Positions 22,238-33,179 of a DNA stretch of 64,000 bases are shown here, piece after piece. The stretch lies in contig NC_069669.1 in NCBI RefSeq assembly GCF_027244095.1, positions 5,420,501 through 5,484,500 of the forward strand, written 5' to 3'. The notes beneath the pieces are model-generated. The model saw only the letters and a program-made list of their open reading frames with translations, made no database searches and was not told the origin of the DNA. The DNA is from Hemicordylus capensis. Lineage: Eukaryota > Chordata > Lepidosauria > Squamata > Cordylidae. Both the position numbers and the translations under genes were made by a program. Each line of letters opens with the position of its first letter. The first letter of the stretch is position 1.

Positions 22238-22941
22238 GGGAAGGAGCAGTATGGGGGCGGAAGGGCTCTGGCTCTTTCCAGCAGTGCTGCCCTAACTAAC
22301 GCGGCCTCTGCCAGCTGGGCAAGGTGAAGGCTGCCCTTATCCACTGCGCCTGCTGCCTCTTGCAGTAAAAAGATGCTGAGAGATGCCTGCAATTTCTGGC
22401 CATTTTCATGTGAAGGAGCGAAGCACAAGGGCGGTTCCCAGAGGCATGTCCTGCCTCATCCAAAGGGGCCAGTGCAGTGTCAAGTCTCAGCCTTGCCTCT
22501 GACCAGTGGGCTGGAGAAGCACCCCTCCCTCATAGCCCCCCCGCAGTCTAAGAATGCTAAGGCCTAACCTGCAGTGGGCCTGCCTCCAGAGTCCAGACCA
22601 TGCGCATGAAAGTCCTCTGCACACTAGCCAAGTGTTAAGTGTGAAGGGCTTCCTTCTGTCCCCAGAAATGCCGGCCCAGGCACCGCTGTCTTCTCCTTCC
22701 TGGGGGCACGTGGGGACACCTGCCCCAGTTTGCTCTAGCAGGGCAAATTCCTGCCAAAGCAGAGGTGTAGCTATACCTGGAGCCTCTTTGAAGGGGAGGA
22801 GAATGTCCCTGGTCAGATCCCTGAAGGAGTGGGGTTTCTGGCTCCTTCTGCTGCAGCCATCCCAAGGGGGCTGCAAGTGGCTGAGCAGAACGCCTGAGGG
22901 CGCACGCTGTCAGCGCAGGGGATTCAGGCCCCAAGAGGGAG

Positions 22942-24005
22942 CAGAGGCGTATCTAGGGGAAATAGTGCCTAGGGCAAGCACTGAAATTGAGCCCCCTGTC
23001 CAAACACCTGACACCCATCTTTCAGATAACTTTACCATAGTATCTGCTGAAAAATACAAGTCAGGCTCGTTAATCTTTTAATATTTCAATAACTATTTAG
23101 CAGTGGATGTAGCCAGACCAAGAATTGCTGGAAAACTACAAATTTTAGTATGCTGGGGCTCATGAGATATCCAAATACTCTGGGGAGGTGTACTTGGAAA
23201 ACTAAACAGAAGTGCCTGTCTAATTCTCTACTATGCATTGTAGCATCACTATTACATAAGTTTTAAAAATAAATGGAGAATTTGTCTTTCCCCAGATACT
23301 CTGAAAATAATTAAAGGATATGCAGAATAAACTGTGTCACTGCTTGGAATATATTCTAGTATTTCAGAAAGACAGTTAAAATGAGAGAAAGAGAGCAAGA
23401 AACTTCCAGTGGGCCTTAATACTAAGGATTTAACACTGATTCAAAGACAAACTCACCATTAATAGCCATATTATTAAGACATCACATTTAACTCACTTCT
23501 CACAAGAAGCAAAGTAAGAGCAAATGAATACAATCCTAGCTCATAAGCTTCAGCTCAGTATTCACAAGCCCTGATTCTCTGTACATAGTACCAAACTGAA
23601 TATGTATGCAGTGACTTATATTATATCAATTTTTTAATTTTTTTTACCTTTAGCTCCTTCAGGGGGCTTTCTAAAGGCCATGGGAGGGTCTGCAAATATT
23701 CCCCCTCCTTCTGCTGGTCTCTAGGGCCTCACAGGGACCATTTGAGCATGTGCGGTGGCCATCTTTAAAAAATAGTTGTTGTTTTTTTAAATGGCTGCTG
23801 AAAACAAACTGACTGCCGCGCACGCTCAAATGGCCTCTGCAAGGCCTGGCATGGCCTACGGCCTCACAGAGGCCATTTGAGCATGCGGAGTGGCCATTTT
23901 ATTTTTGGCAGCCATTTAAAGAAAATTAATTCCAAAAAATGGCGCCCCCTCTTCAAGTGGTGCCTGGGGCACGTGCCCTGCCTGCCCCACCCTAGATATG
24001 CCCCG
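22942..24005 (+). mobile_element. Non-autonomous hAT-like DNA transposon, unit 2
   Basis: Tandem-array copy of the element at 20102-21165, nearly identical. Confidence 0.65.
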
Positions 24006-24939
24006 GGTAGGCAGAAACCCAAACAAGACTGGGGTGATAGCAAAAATACAAAATTTTGAAGGATAAAAGAAACAGGGAAGAATAAAACACATGAGCTTGA
24101 GATGGGTAGTTTAAAGCACTGCAACCTTAGCTCCCCTGTTGGCGTTGGAACGACAACTCACAGCATCATCAGACTCACAGTTGTTGTTCAATGGCTGGAG
24201 AGTCAAGGTTACCTGCCCCTCGTCCAAAGGATGAAAGGAGGAGTCAAGGAGGTGGGGTTTCTGTGGGAAAGAATACTCTGCACTCTTTGGAATAGGAGAG
24301 AATATTTTGGAGGATTATTCTACCAATACTATTAAATGTATTGGAGAATATTCTTGCCAGGCCTTCGTTCATACATGAGTAAAAACTTGCTGACTGACCA
24401 GCAGAGAATAAAAGAATGTTGCCTGTTTATCCCCCACCCCACTGCCTTTTTTCTTTCCTTTTTTGGCATAATCTCTACAACTGCATCACAGGAAAGGGTG
24501 GAAATGATTGTTTAGGTTTTGGACTCCTTCACCCAGAGGAAATGAACTTGAAATGTGATTGAGCTTTCCTAATTGGTCTCTGATCTCCCTTCTCCCCCTT
24601 GCCAGAGATCAATGGAGATCAACAAGGCTTGAAACGCCTTTAAACACAGGTACTGGGCCCTCTAAGTATTTTTTCTCACAGGCAGAAAGAAAGTTAAAAT
24701 GTGGCTCCCACAGTATCAGCTGCCCCTACAGGCAGGGGGTGGCTGTGTCCCATTAAGGGGAATGATGCCTTCTCCTTCTGCAATGCAATCAAGCAGACCA
24801 TACAATTAGTGGCTATTAGGCTGCGTTGTGGATTTATTGAATGATACACTTTATTTGTTGGACATCCCATTACAACTTGTTCTCTGGCTGGCTCAATAAA
24901 AATTTATGGGGTTGGAGATGTGCAGACAGTTGGTGCCTC

Positions 24940-25077
24940 TTAGCAGCACATGGTTAGATTCCTGCAATTCAGTGGCAGTGGTTGTGTCCACAGAACTCTT
25001 AGGAAGCATTCGGCATCCCCTGGCAGATCCTTGAGCCCTGTGGAGTGGACATCCTTTCCATTCAGAGGGATGGGTGA
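24940..25077 (-). pseudogene. Decayed small-gene terminal exon in array unit 3
   Basis: Same element in unit 3. Here the opening bases are TCACCC instead of TCACCG. Confidence 0.35.
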
Positions 25078-25782
25078 GGGAAGGAGCGGGGGGGGGGGCG
25101 GAAGGGCTTTGGCTCTTTCCAGCAGTGCTGCCCTAACTAACGCGGCCTCTGCCAGCTGGGCAAGGTGAAGGCTGCCCTAATCCACTGCGCCTGCTGCCTC
25201 TTGCAGCAAAAAGATGCTGAGAGATGCCTGCAATTTCTGGCCATTTTCATGTGAAGGAGCGAAGCACAAGGGCGGTTCCCAGAGGCATGTCCTGCCTCAT
25301 CCAAGGGGGCCAGTGCAGTGTCAAGTCTCAGCCTTGCCTCTGACCAGTGGGCTGGAGAAGCACCCCTCCCTCATAGCCCCCCTGCAGTCTAGGAATGCTA
25401 AGGCCTAACCTGCAGTGGGCCTGCCTCCAGAGTCCAGACCATGCGCATGAAAGTCCTCTGCACACTAGCCAAGTGTTAAGTGTGAAGGGCTTCCTTCTGT
25501 CCCCAGAAATGCCGGCCCAGGCACCGCTGTCTTCTCCTTCCTGGGGGCACGTGGGGACACCTGCCCCAGTTTGCTCTAGCAGGGCAAATTCCTGCCAAAG
25601 CAGAGGTGTAGCTATACCTGGAGCCTCTTTGAAGGGGAGGAGAATGTCCCTGGTCAGACCCCTGAAGGAGTGGGGTTTCTGGCTCCTTCTGCTGCAGCCA
25701 TCCCAAGGGGGCTGCAAGTGGCTGAGCAGAACGCCTGAGGGCGCCGGCTGTCAGCGCAGGGGATTCAGGCCCCAAGAGGGAG

Positions 25783-26845
25783 CAGAGGCGTATCTAGGGA
25801 AAATAGTGCCTAGGGCAAGCACTGAAATTGAGGCCCCTGTCCAAGCACCTGACACCCATCTTTCAGATAACTTTACCATAATATCAGCTGAAAAATACAA
25901 GTCAGGCTCGTTAATCTTTTAATATTTCAAGAACTATTTAGCAGTGGATGTAGCCAGACCAAGAATTGCTGGAAAACTACAAATTTTAGTATGCTGGGGC
26001 TCATGAGATATCCAAATACTCTGGGGAGGTGTACTTGGAAAACTAAACAGAAGTGCCTGTCTAATTCTCTACTATGCATTGTAGCATCACTATGATATAA
26101 GTTTTTAAAATAAATGGAGAATTTGGCTTTCCCCAGATACTCTGAAAATAATTAAAGGATATGCAGAATAAACTGTGTCACTGCTTGGAATATATTGTAG
26201 TATTTCAGAAAGACAGTTAAAATGAGAGAAAGAGAGCAAGAAACTTCCAGTGGGCCTTAATACTAAGGATTTAACACTGATTCAAAGACAAACTCACCAT
26301 TAATAGCCATATTATTAAGACATCACATTTAACTCACTTCTCACAAGAAGCAAAGTAAGAGCAAATGAATACAATCCTAGCTCATAAGCTTCAGCTCAGT
26401 ATTCACAAGCCCTGATTCTCTGTACATAGTACCAAACTGAATATGTATGCAGTGACTTATATTATATCAATTTTTTAATTTGTTTACCTTTAGCTCCCCC
26501 AGGGGGCTTTCTAAAGGCCGTGGGGGGGGGGTCTGCAAATGTTCCCCCTCCTTCTGCTGGTCTCTAGGGCCTCACAGGGACCATTTGAGCATGTGCGGTG
26601 GCCATCTTTAAAAAATAGTTTTTTTAAAAAATGGCTGCTGAAAACAAACTGACTGCCACGCATGCTCAAATGGCCTCTGCAAGGCCTGGCATGGCCTACG
26701 GCCTCACAGAGGCCATTTGAGCATGCGGAGTGGCCATTTTATTTTTGGCAGCCATTTTTAAAAAATTAATTCCAAAAAATGGCGCCCCCTCTTCAAGTGG
26801 TGCCTGGGGCACGTGCCCTGCCTGCCCCACCCTAGATATGCCAAG
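25783..26845 (+). mobile_element. Non-autonomous hAT-like DNA transposon, unit 3
   Basis: Tandem-array copy of the same element with more substitutions and small length changes near 26520 and 26610. Confidence 0.65.
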
Positions 26846-27110
26846 GGTAGGCAGAAACCCAAACAAGACTGGGGTGATAGCAAAAATACAAAATTTTGAA
26901 GGATAAAAGAAACAGGAAAGAATAAAAAACATGAGCTTGAGATGGGTAGTTTAAAGCACTGCAACCTTAGCTCCCCTGTTGGCGTTGGAACGACAACTCA
27001 CAGCATCATCAGACTCACAGTTGTTGATCAATGGCTGGAGAGTCAAGGTTACCTGCCCCTCGTCCAAAGGATGAAAGGAGGAGTCAAGGAGGTGGGGTTT
27101 CTGTGGGAAA

Positions 27111-28640
27111 GAATACTCTGCACTCTTTGGAATAGGAGAGAATATTTTGGAGGATTATTCTACCCATACTATTAAATGTATTGGAGAATATTCTTGCCAG
27201 GCCTTCGTTCATACATGAATAAAAACTTGCTGACTGACCAGCAGAGAATAAAAGAATGTTGCCTGTTTATCCCCCACCCCACTGCCTTTTTTCTTTCCTT
27301 TTTTGGCATAATCTCTACAACTGCATCACAGGAAAGGGTGGAAATGATTGTTTAGGTTTTGGACTCCTTCAGCCAGAGGAAATGAACTTGAAAAAATGTG
27401 ATGGAGCTTTCCTAATTGGTCTCTGATCTCCCTTCTCCCCCTTGCCAGAGATCAATGGAGATCAACAAGGCTTGAAACGCCTTTAAACACAGGTACTGGG
27501 CCCTCTAAGTATTTTTTCTCACAGGCAGAAAGAAAGTTAAAATATGACTCCCACGGTATCAGCTGCCCCTATAGGCAGGGGTGGCTGTGTCCCATTAAGA
27601 GGAATGATGCCTTCTCCTTCTGCAATGCAATCAAGCAGACCATACAATTAGTGGCTATTAGGTTGCGTTGTGGATTTATTGAATGATACACTTTATTTGT
27701 TGGACATCTCATTACAACTTGTTCTCTGGCTGGCTCAATAAAAATTTATGGGGTTGGAGATGTGCAGACAGTTGGTGCCTCTTAGCAGCACATGGTTAGA
27801 TTCCTGCAATTCAGTGGCAGTGGTTGTGTCCACAGAGCTCTTAGGAAGCTTTCGGCATCCCCTGGCAGTTCCTTGAGCCCTGTGGAGTGGACATCCTTTC
27901 CATTCGGAGGGATGGGTGAGGGAAGGAGCAGTTGGGGGGCGGAAGGGCTTTGGCTCTTTCCAGCAGTGCTGCCCTAACTAACGCGGCCTCTGCCAGCTGG
28001 GCAAGGTGAAGGCTGCCCTAATCCACTGCGCCTGCTGCCTCTTGCAGTAAAAAGATGCTGAGAGATGCCTGCAATTTCTGGCCATTTTCATGTGAAGGAG
28101 CGAAGCACAAGGGCGGTTCCCAGAGGCATGTCCTGCCTCATCCAAGGGGGCCAGTGCAGTGTCAAATCTCAGCCTTGCCTCTGACCAGCGGGCTGGAGAA
28201 GCACCCCTCCCTCGTAGCCCCAGCCACCCCCACCCCCCTGCAGTCTAGGAATGCTAAGGCCTAACCTGCAGTGGGCCTGCCTCCAGAGTCCAGACCCATG
28301 CGCATGAAAGTCCTCTGCACACTAGCCAAGTGTTAAGTGTGAAGGGCTTCCTTCTGTCCCCAGAAATGCCGGCCCAGGCACTGCTGTCTTCTCCTTCCTG
28401 GGGGCACGTGGGGACACCTGCCCCAGTTTGCTCTAGCAGGGCAAATTCCTGCCAAAGCAGGGTTGTCGCTATACCTGGAGCCTCTTTGAAGGGGAGGAGA
28501 ATGTCCCTGGTCAGACCCCTGAAGGAGTGGGGTTTCTGGCTCCTTCTGCTGCAGCCATCCCAAGGGGGCTGCGAGTGGCTGAGCAGAACGCCTGAGGGCG
28601 CACGCTGTCAGCGCAGGGGATTCAGGCCCCAAGAGGGAGA
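27111..28640 (+). repeat. 2.84-kb tandem array, unit 4 (partial)
   Basis: Follows the array to 'caggccccaagagggaga' at about 28640 and stops where the hAT-like element begins in units 1-3. It may be the unit before the hAT insertion, or a truncated unit. It has an extra 'agccacccccaccccc' stretch near 28220. Confidence 0.85.
27782..27919 (-). pseudogene. Decayed small-gene terminal exon in array unit 4
   Basis: Same element in unit 4, reading ...LKELPGDAESFLRAL... on the minus strand. The cysteine of units 1-3 is serine here, which makes it slightly closer to the intact A-type pattern. Confidence 0.35.
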
Positions 28641-28859
28641 GAGGACGGCCCCTCTCTCACTTAAAGGCGCTGCTTACTTAGCAACATGCCCCCGGTCCCT
28701 AGTTCCTGATGGTTCGGCAGCCTTACAACCCCCTTGCCATGCAGGCGCCGCGGTGGAGAAGCCGAGGCCAAGAGATCGGGGCATTACATCATATCCTCTC
28801 GCTAGCAGGGGGAGAGTAATTGGCCCTATGGACCCCCAGCACAGTACTTCCAGTGACTG

Positions 28860-29033
28860 TCGCTGGTGTCTGTCTTATGTTTCTTTTAGACTGTGAGCCC
28901 TTTGGGGACAGGGTTCCATCTTATTTGTATTGATCGATTGATTGATTTCCCATTTATTATTTCTCTGTGTACACCGCCCTGAGCCATTTTTGGAAGCGCG
29001 GTATAGAAATCGACTAACTAACTAACTAAATGG
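28860..29033 (+). mobile_element. Squamate retroposon 3' tail
   Basis: The series 'gactgtgagccctttgggga', 'ccgccctgagccatttttgg' and 'gcggtatagaaatcga' followed by (ctaa)n is the characteristic 3' end of an abundant squamate LINE/SINE lineage. Only the tail is present; the family name is not certain. Confidence 0.6.
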
Positions 29034-29580
29034 GTGGGCTCCTCTGCCCCACAGCGGCGGTGGTGGCAGCGCAGGCGGTGGGGCCTGATTCTGGACCCGG
29101 ACCTGGAGTGAGAGGCTGCCGCGATGCTTCTCCTTCCAAGCGGCCAGGCGTCTCTCTCAAGGGGCCGCAAAGCGACGCCAGGCCTGGGGGGGGGCGGGGC
29201 GGCGGCAATCAGGAGTGCCTGCCCCCCTCCCCCTTATGCCCCAAACTGCCTGTAGGAGCGGCGACCTGTGCCCCAGCCCTCCTGCGCCCACCGTCCAGAA
29301 TGGCTCCTTACTCCAGCCCTGGGGCCGCAGGGGTGCCCAGCCGGCCACTTGCGACCAAAGCCAGGGCGTCTCCTCCAGGGCCATGTGCCCGCGCAGGGCA
29401 GGCCCCTTCAGGGGAGCCACAGAGGGAGAGCCAGCAGCCAGCCCGAAGGGGCCGTGGGCGTGTGAGCAGGATCCAGGCCAGGCGGGGCGTCGACCTGCTG
29501 CCGGGCCTGCCCGCTCCGCCTCCAACAGGCGCCCGGAGGCAGCGGGGGTGGCGAGGGAGGCGGGCGTCGAGCCTCCCCGC
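29034..29580. other. CpG-rich flank of B3
   Basis: Very GC-rich DNA without recognised genes. About 29450-29580 matches the promoter-proximal flank of B1 and B2 ('cgaaggggccg', 'aggatccaggccaggcg'), so the B-type duplication extends about 150 bp upstream of the TATA box. Confidence 0.5.
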
Positions 29581-29585
29581 CGTCG

Positions 29586-29593
29586 CATAAAAG
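29586..29593 (+). promoter_or_regulatory. TATA box of truncated gene B3
   Basis: CATAAAAG followed by a (GCT)n run and 'cgggctccat', collinear with the B1 and B2 promoters. Confidence 0.5.
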
Positions 29594-29614
29594 GGCTGCT
29601 GCTGCTGCTGCTGC

Positions 29615-29900
29615 TGCGGTCGGGCTCCATCGGCACCACCACCGGGGACTCCGAACTGCCAGGAAGTCGTCGCTGAGAGCAACAATCGGCGTGGCCCCCC
29701 GGAGCAGCAGCAGCTCTGCCCGCCGCATCCCGCCCAGGTGAGCGCCCCGCCGGCCCCGGCACCTCCCGGGAGGCTCGAGCTCGTCCGCTTTGCTAGCCGT
29801 CGGTCTGTTGCTGCCTCTCTTCTCTCGCCCCCTCCGCAGAATGGCGACCAGGTCCTCCATCGGCAGCAACATGATGACCCTCGCCCTCGGCGATGCCCAG
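29615..29900 (+). pseudogene. Small gene B3, 3'-truncated B-type copy
   Basis: Collinear with B2 from TATA box to first coding exon: a non-coding exon ending at 29737 before a GTGAGC donor, an intron ending CTCCGCAG, then ATG at 29841 with MATRSS... in place of the MATMM of B1 and B2. The position of the coding donor reads CAG|CCAAGT, where B1 and B2 have CAG|GCAAGT, so no usable splice dinucleotide remains. Without splicing the frame runs on to a stop at 29999, giving 52 residues rich in Ser, Pro and Gly that resemble neither B1 nor B2. No terminal exon with AATAAA was found in the following 500 bp. It is a truncated paralogue, or less likely a gene with a different second half. Confidence 0.5.
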
Positions 29901-30204
29901 CCAAGTCAGCGCGGCTCCCCCGTCTCCTCCCCTGCCCGACGTGGCGGACCCGACGCTTCTGGCCAGCTTCTTTCTCCCCACCACGACCCCGGGCTGTAGC
30001 TAGAGAATCGAGCGGATGGGTTCAAAGAGCCAGGCCCCCAGCTGCATCCCCCGCTCTTCTTCATGATCTCCCTCACTCTGCGGGGGGGGGGTGGAAGAAA
30101 GGGGTGAACACGCCCCCCCTTCCCAAGCTAGGCTCCAGCTGAAATAAGCTGAAGACTCTTTCACATTTGTTTGTAAACTTTTCTTCAAATAGATCCTTGT
30201 AGTT

Positions 30205-30480
30205 CTTCCAGGGGCGTAGCTAGGGGAGAGGATCTGCTCAATTATAGCGACACCCCTGAGTTCTTCAGTGCCAAAGAACTGTCTCAAGACCTCCCGCTTT
30301 GCTGCTTTCTCACCAACTGGTTTTGCTCCGCTATTTGAGGACTGATCTGCTATTCTTCCCCTCCAATTCCTTCCCATCATGTAGAAGCCACTGAAGTTAT
30401 TCACATGCTGATGAAGCCCAGCCCAGTTTTTGGTGCTCATTTTTGGATGTCTGCTCAGTTAATTTTAGATCCTGCTCAGG
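30205..30480 (+). mobile_element. Possible hAT-like fragment
   Basis: 'ccaggggcgtagctagggga' at about 30208 is the characteristic terminal repeat of a hAT-like group, but no matching right end was identified. The remaining sequence is unassigned. Confidence 0.35.
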
Positions 30481-30534
30481 TTGAATCAGGAAGGCCCCCA
30501 CTCTGAATGCAGGTGGAGAGGAGAGCTGGTCTAT

Positions 30535-30710
30535 GGTAGCAAGCACGACTTGTCCCCTTAGCTAAGCAGGGTCCTCCCTGGTTGCATGTGAATGGGAGAC
30601 TAGAAGTGTGAGCACTGGAAAATATTCCCCTCAGGGGATGGAGCTGCCACTCTGAGAAGAGCAGAAGGTCCTAAATTCCCTCCTGGGCAGCATCTCCAAG
30701 GTAGGACAAG
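30535..30710 (+). mobile_element. 5S rRNA-derived SINE, partial
   Basis: 'gctaagcagggtc' followed by 'tgaatgggagact' reproduces the internal control region of 5S rRNA (gctaagcagggtcgg...tggatgggagac). It continues with the body sequence shared by the SINEs at 40740 and 41840. Forward orientation; the 3' end is cut near 'cagcatctccaaggtagg'. Confidence 0.7.
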
Positions 30711-30940
30711 ATTATTATTATTTTTTTAAAGATAGGACAAGATTTTTTTTTTATTGAACCAACAAACTACCAAAGCATACAGTACGTTGCCAAAGCACAA
30801 TTATATACAAAGTGGTTGTTTGTACATGATATATCTACAAAGATTTGCACACAAGGATTTGGAAACCCACAAGGTTATGAAGTATATGCAGGTAGTACTG
30901 TAACTCGGGGGCGGGGGATTTCAAGGCACATCAGGTAATC

Positions 30941-30942
<2 letters not shown>

Positions 30943-30975
<33 letters not shown>
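30943..30975 (+). repeat. (TG)n microsatellite
   Basis: About 16 TG dinucleotides immediately before a reverse 5S-derived SINE. Confidence 0.95.
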
Positions 30976-30977
<2 letters not shown>

Positions 30978-30984
30978 ACCCTGA

Positions 30985-31318
30985 ACATAAGAAGCTGCTT
31001 TCTACTGAGTCAGACCATTGGTCCAGCTAGTTCAGGATTGTCTACACAGACTGGCAGCAACTTCTCCAAGGTTGCAGGCAGGAGTCTTTCCCAGCCCTGT
31101 CTTGAAATGCTGCCAGGGAGGGAATTTGGAAACTTCTGGATGCAAGTATTCATCCCAGAGCACCCACATCCCCCGAGGGGCATATCTTGCAGTGCTGACA
31201 CATGTAGTTTCCCATTCAAATGCAGACCACGGTGGACCCTGCTTAGCAATGGGGAGGAGTCATGCTTGCTGCCACAAGACCGGCTCTCCTCACGGGGAGC
31301 AGCACCTCCTCCCTCAGG
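30985..31318 (-). mobile_element. 5S rRNA-derived SINE, near full length
   Basis: Minus-strand copy. The 3' part gives 'aagaagctgctttctactga' and 'gtcagaccattggtcc' on the plus strand; the 5S-derived head appears as 'gtttcccattcaaatgcaga' and 'ggaccctgcttagca'. About 330 bp, close to the full length judged from the other copies here. Confidence 0.75.
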
Positions 31319-31382
31319 ACTTGGCCTGGAAATATAAGTAGAGTTGGCAGGGGTGTGTAGGGCGACTCCCCTCCCCGCCTGA

Positions 31383-31450
31383 CTCCTTATCTACATGTTT
31401 TTGTGCACCGCCGTCTTTGGAGTGGGGAGTATATTACAACATGTTTCTAA
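31383..31450 (-). repeat. Inverted-repeat arm downstream of A2
   Basis: About 60 bp nearly complementary to 31848-31910 in the A2 intron (shared 'gcaccgccgtctttggagtg'). The pair brackets the A2 terminal exon and polyadenylation signal. Confidence 0.75.
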
Positions 31451-31510
31451 TAAATGCTGCAGCGGCAGCCCAAAGAGACGCCAGAGAGCCGCACATCAGA
31501 GGCCAACAAG

Positions 31511-31516
31511 TTTATT
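31511..31516 (-). promoter_or_regulatory. Polyadenylation signal of A2
   Basis: AATAAA on the minus strand, 90 bases after the A2 stop, followed by CTTGTTGGCCTCTGA as in A1. Confidence 0.7.
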
Positions 31517-31605
31517 GCTGCCGACTGGGGCGCGGATGGGGAGCCGGAGGGGAGGGAGGCGTCGATGTCGGGCGCAGCGGCTCCGGCGGGGCGCTCTCCT
31601 TCCGC

Positions 31606-32603
31606 TTAACCGTTCCTGCTGGAGATCAGCTCTAGGGTCAACAGGGCAGCGAACACGTCGTAGGAGACATCGGAGCCGATGAGGGGCTCTCCGTTTCCGA
31701 TGGCCATGTCGATCAGGAGGGCTTGGCGCCGTGCCTGCGGAGGGAGGAGGAAGAGCGGCAGAGGCCTCAGAGGTGGGGGGCCACCGACGGGGCGTCTCCC
31801 CCTACCGGGCCAGCAGCAGCCGGACGGCCACGAGTTTATTTATTTATTTGTTAGAAACATGCAATATACTCCCCACTCCAAAGACGGCGGTGCACAAAAG
31901 CATGTAAGTGAGGCAATATTAAGTATTGCGTTGTAAATGAAAAAGTAAAGCAGCTAACAGAAAGCCAATAAAGAAAAGTCTTCAATAGAGATGTGAAGAT
32001 CAGCAAGGAAGGGGCTAGACGAATCTGAAGGGGAAGAGAGTTCCAAAGAAGTGGGGCAGCAGCAACCGAAAAGGCCCTTTGGCAGGTCCAAGCAGTCCCA
32101 ACCCCTCGAAAACGAGGGAGGGACAAAAGGGCCATCTGAGCTGATCTAACAGGACCGGACGGGGCTAGGTGGAGAGGCGGTTCTCTAGGCGAATAAGCGG
32201 CAAGCCCTGCAGGGCTTTGAAGGCAAGAACCCGGACTTTACATTGAATGCGGCAGCAAACGGGTTACCACCAGTGCAGCGGCTGCAGGAGAGGAGCATGG
32301 CCCCGCGCCGTCCAGGCTTGGCCCCAGAGCGACTGCCGGACTGTCTGCTGCGGAGGGAGGCGAGGCAGGCAGGCAGCGAAGGCGGACAAGGGAGCGTCGT
32401 CCGGCCAGACGGAGCCAGCAGCAGCAGGACGGCCAGGAACACCGCCCCCGCCCCGCGCCGTCCGGGGAGCCCAGGAGGAGGGGCAGTGCAGAGGGCAGCT
32501 GCAGCGCTTGGCCCCGGGAGGGAGAGAGGCGACTCACCTCATCGTCGGGATCCAGCCGCACCTGGCTGAGGGCGTTGAGCGTGTCGGCACCAATCAGGGA
32601 CAT
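31606..32603 (-). CDS. Small two-exon protein A2 (64 aa), unknown family
   Basis: Coding exon 1 runs 32603-32538 (22 codons, starting MSLIGADT, ending at a GTGAGT donor). Exon 2 runs 31734-31606 (42 codons plus TAA) after a CTCCGCAG acceptor. The 803-bp intron lies between codons, as in A1, and has grown through inserted repeat DNA (about 31830-32285). The protein is acidic near the exon junction (RLDPDDE). Its second half has NGEPLI and SYDVFAALLTLEL, aligning with NGGPII and SCDAFLRRLSLEL of A1. TATA lies 50 bases before the ATG; AATAAA lies 90 bases after the stop. Different amino acids within an unbroken frame and identical architecture suggest that both copies are, or recently were, under selection. 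No signal peptide or known domain. Function unknown. Confidence 0.6.
31830..32285. mobile_element. Repeat insertion inside the A2 intron
   Basis: Starts with a (ttta)n stretch. It holds 'agagttccaaagaagtgggg' and 'caagccctgcagggctttga' strings typical of a common squamate interspersed repeat, and is absent from the A1 intron. The family is not named with confidence. Confidence 0.55.
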
Positions 32604-32652
32604 CGTGGCAGTTGGTCTCAGACTCCGGTGCCGAGCGAGCCTCCCAGCAGCC

Positions 32653-32659
32653 CTTATAT
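32653..32659 (-). promoter_or_regulatory. TATA box of A2
   Basis: ATATAAG on the minus strand, 50 bases before the A2 start codon, in the same context as the A1 TATA box. Confidence 0.65.
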
Positions 32660-33045
32660 CTGGTCTGCGAGGCCGCGCCTCGATCGCCGCTCCGCCTTCG
32701 GGCAGAGGCGCCCCGCCCCTCACCGCTGACTCCGGGCGCCTTCGGGACTCGGGGAGGCGCGGAAGGCCAGAGCAGCAGCCAGCTCCCTCGGCAGGGTGGA
32801 AGCCCGCCGCCCCCCCCCCCCCAGCATCGGTGCAGAAAGGCGTCGAACCCCGCTCTCTGCTCCCCTGCGCTGCAGGTTTGCTGCCGGTCCCTCGGCGGCT
32901 CCCCTCCACTCTGAAGGGCTCCTGCTGGTGCAAGCCTGCCCAGGCTCCGCAGGTTGCAGGCAGAGGGGAAGCAGAGGAGCAGCTCCTCACGCCGTTCTTC
33001 TTAGGGGGAGAGGAGAGAGATTGGGGGGGGGATTTTGAGGGAAAT
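32660..33045. other. CpG-rich upstream block of A2
   Basis: Paralogous to 17870-18150 upstream of A1, with a C-run at about 32811-32821. No gene seen. Confidence 0.5.
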
Positions 33046-33179
33046 TGAAGAGGTGGGTTTTTAGTTTTGGCATGGGGCGTTCAGTAAAAAGAGGAGGGAA
33101 GTCCTCAGATGCTTCCAGGAGACCTGCATCCCGGATTAGGAAGGGAATGGAAAATACAGCTGCTAAAACCAGAGGGCCC

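Larger units (their letters stand above)
21431..24270 (+). repeat. 2.84-kb tandem array, unit 2
   Basis: Full 2,840-bp unit, starting at 'gaatactctgcactctttgg'. It is nearly identical to unit 1 outside the missing 240-bp segment. It contains the same hAT-like element (22942-24005) and decayed exon (22100-22237). Confidence 0.9.
24271..27110 (+). repeat. 2.84-kb tandem array, unit 3
   Basis: Full 2,840-bp unit with somewhat more differences from units 1 and 2, including a G-run expansion near 25089 and changes in the embedded hAT-like element (25783-26845). Confidence 0.9.

Noticed and set aside
29157-29904. Long frames on both strands around B3 (186-201 codons)
   Set aside because: Low stop density in very GC-rich promoter DNA; they ignore the splice signals shared with B1 and B2.
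30560-30640. 5S rRNA gene
   Set aside because: Only the internal promoter region resembles 5S rRNA, and the sequence continues into a SINE body; it is a SINE head.
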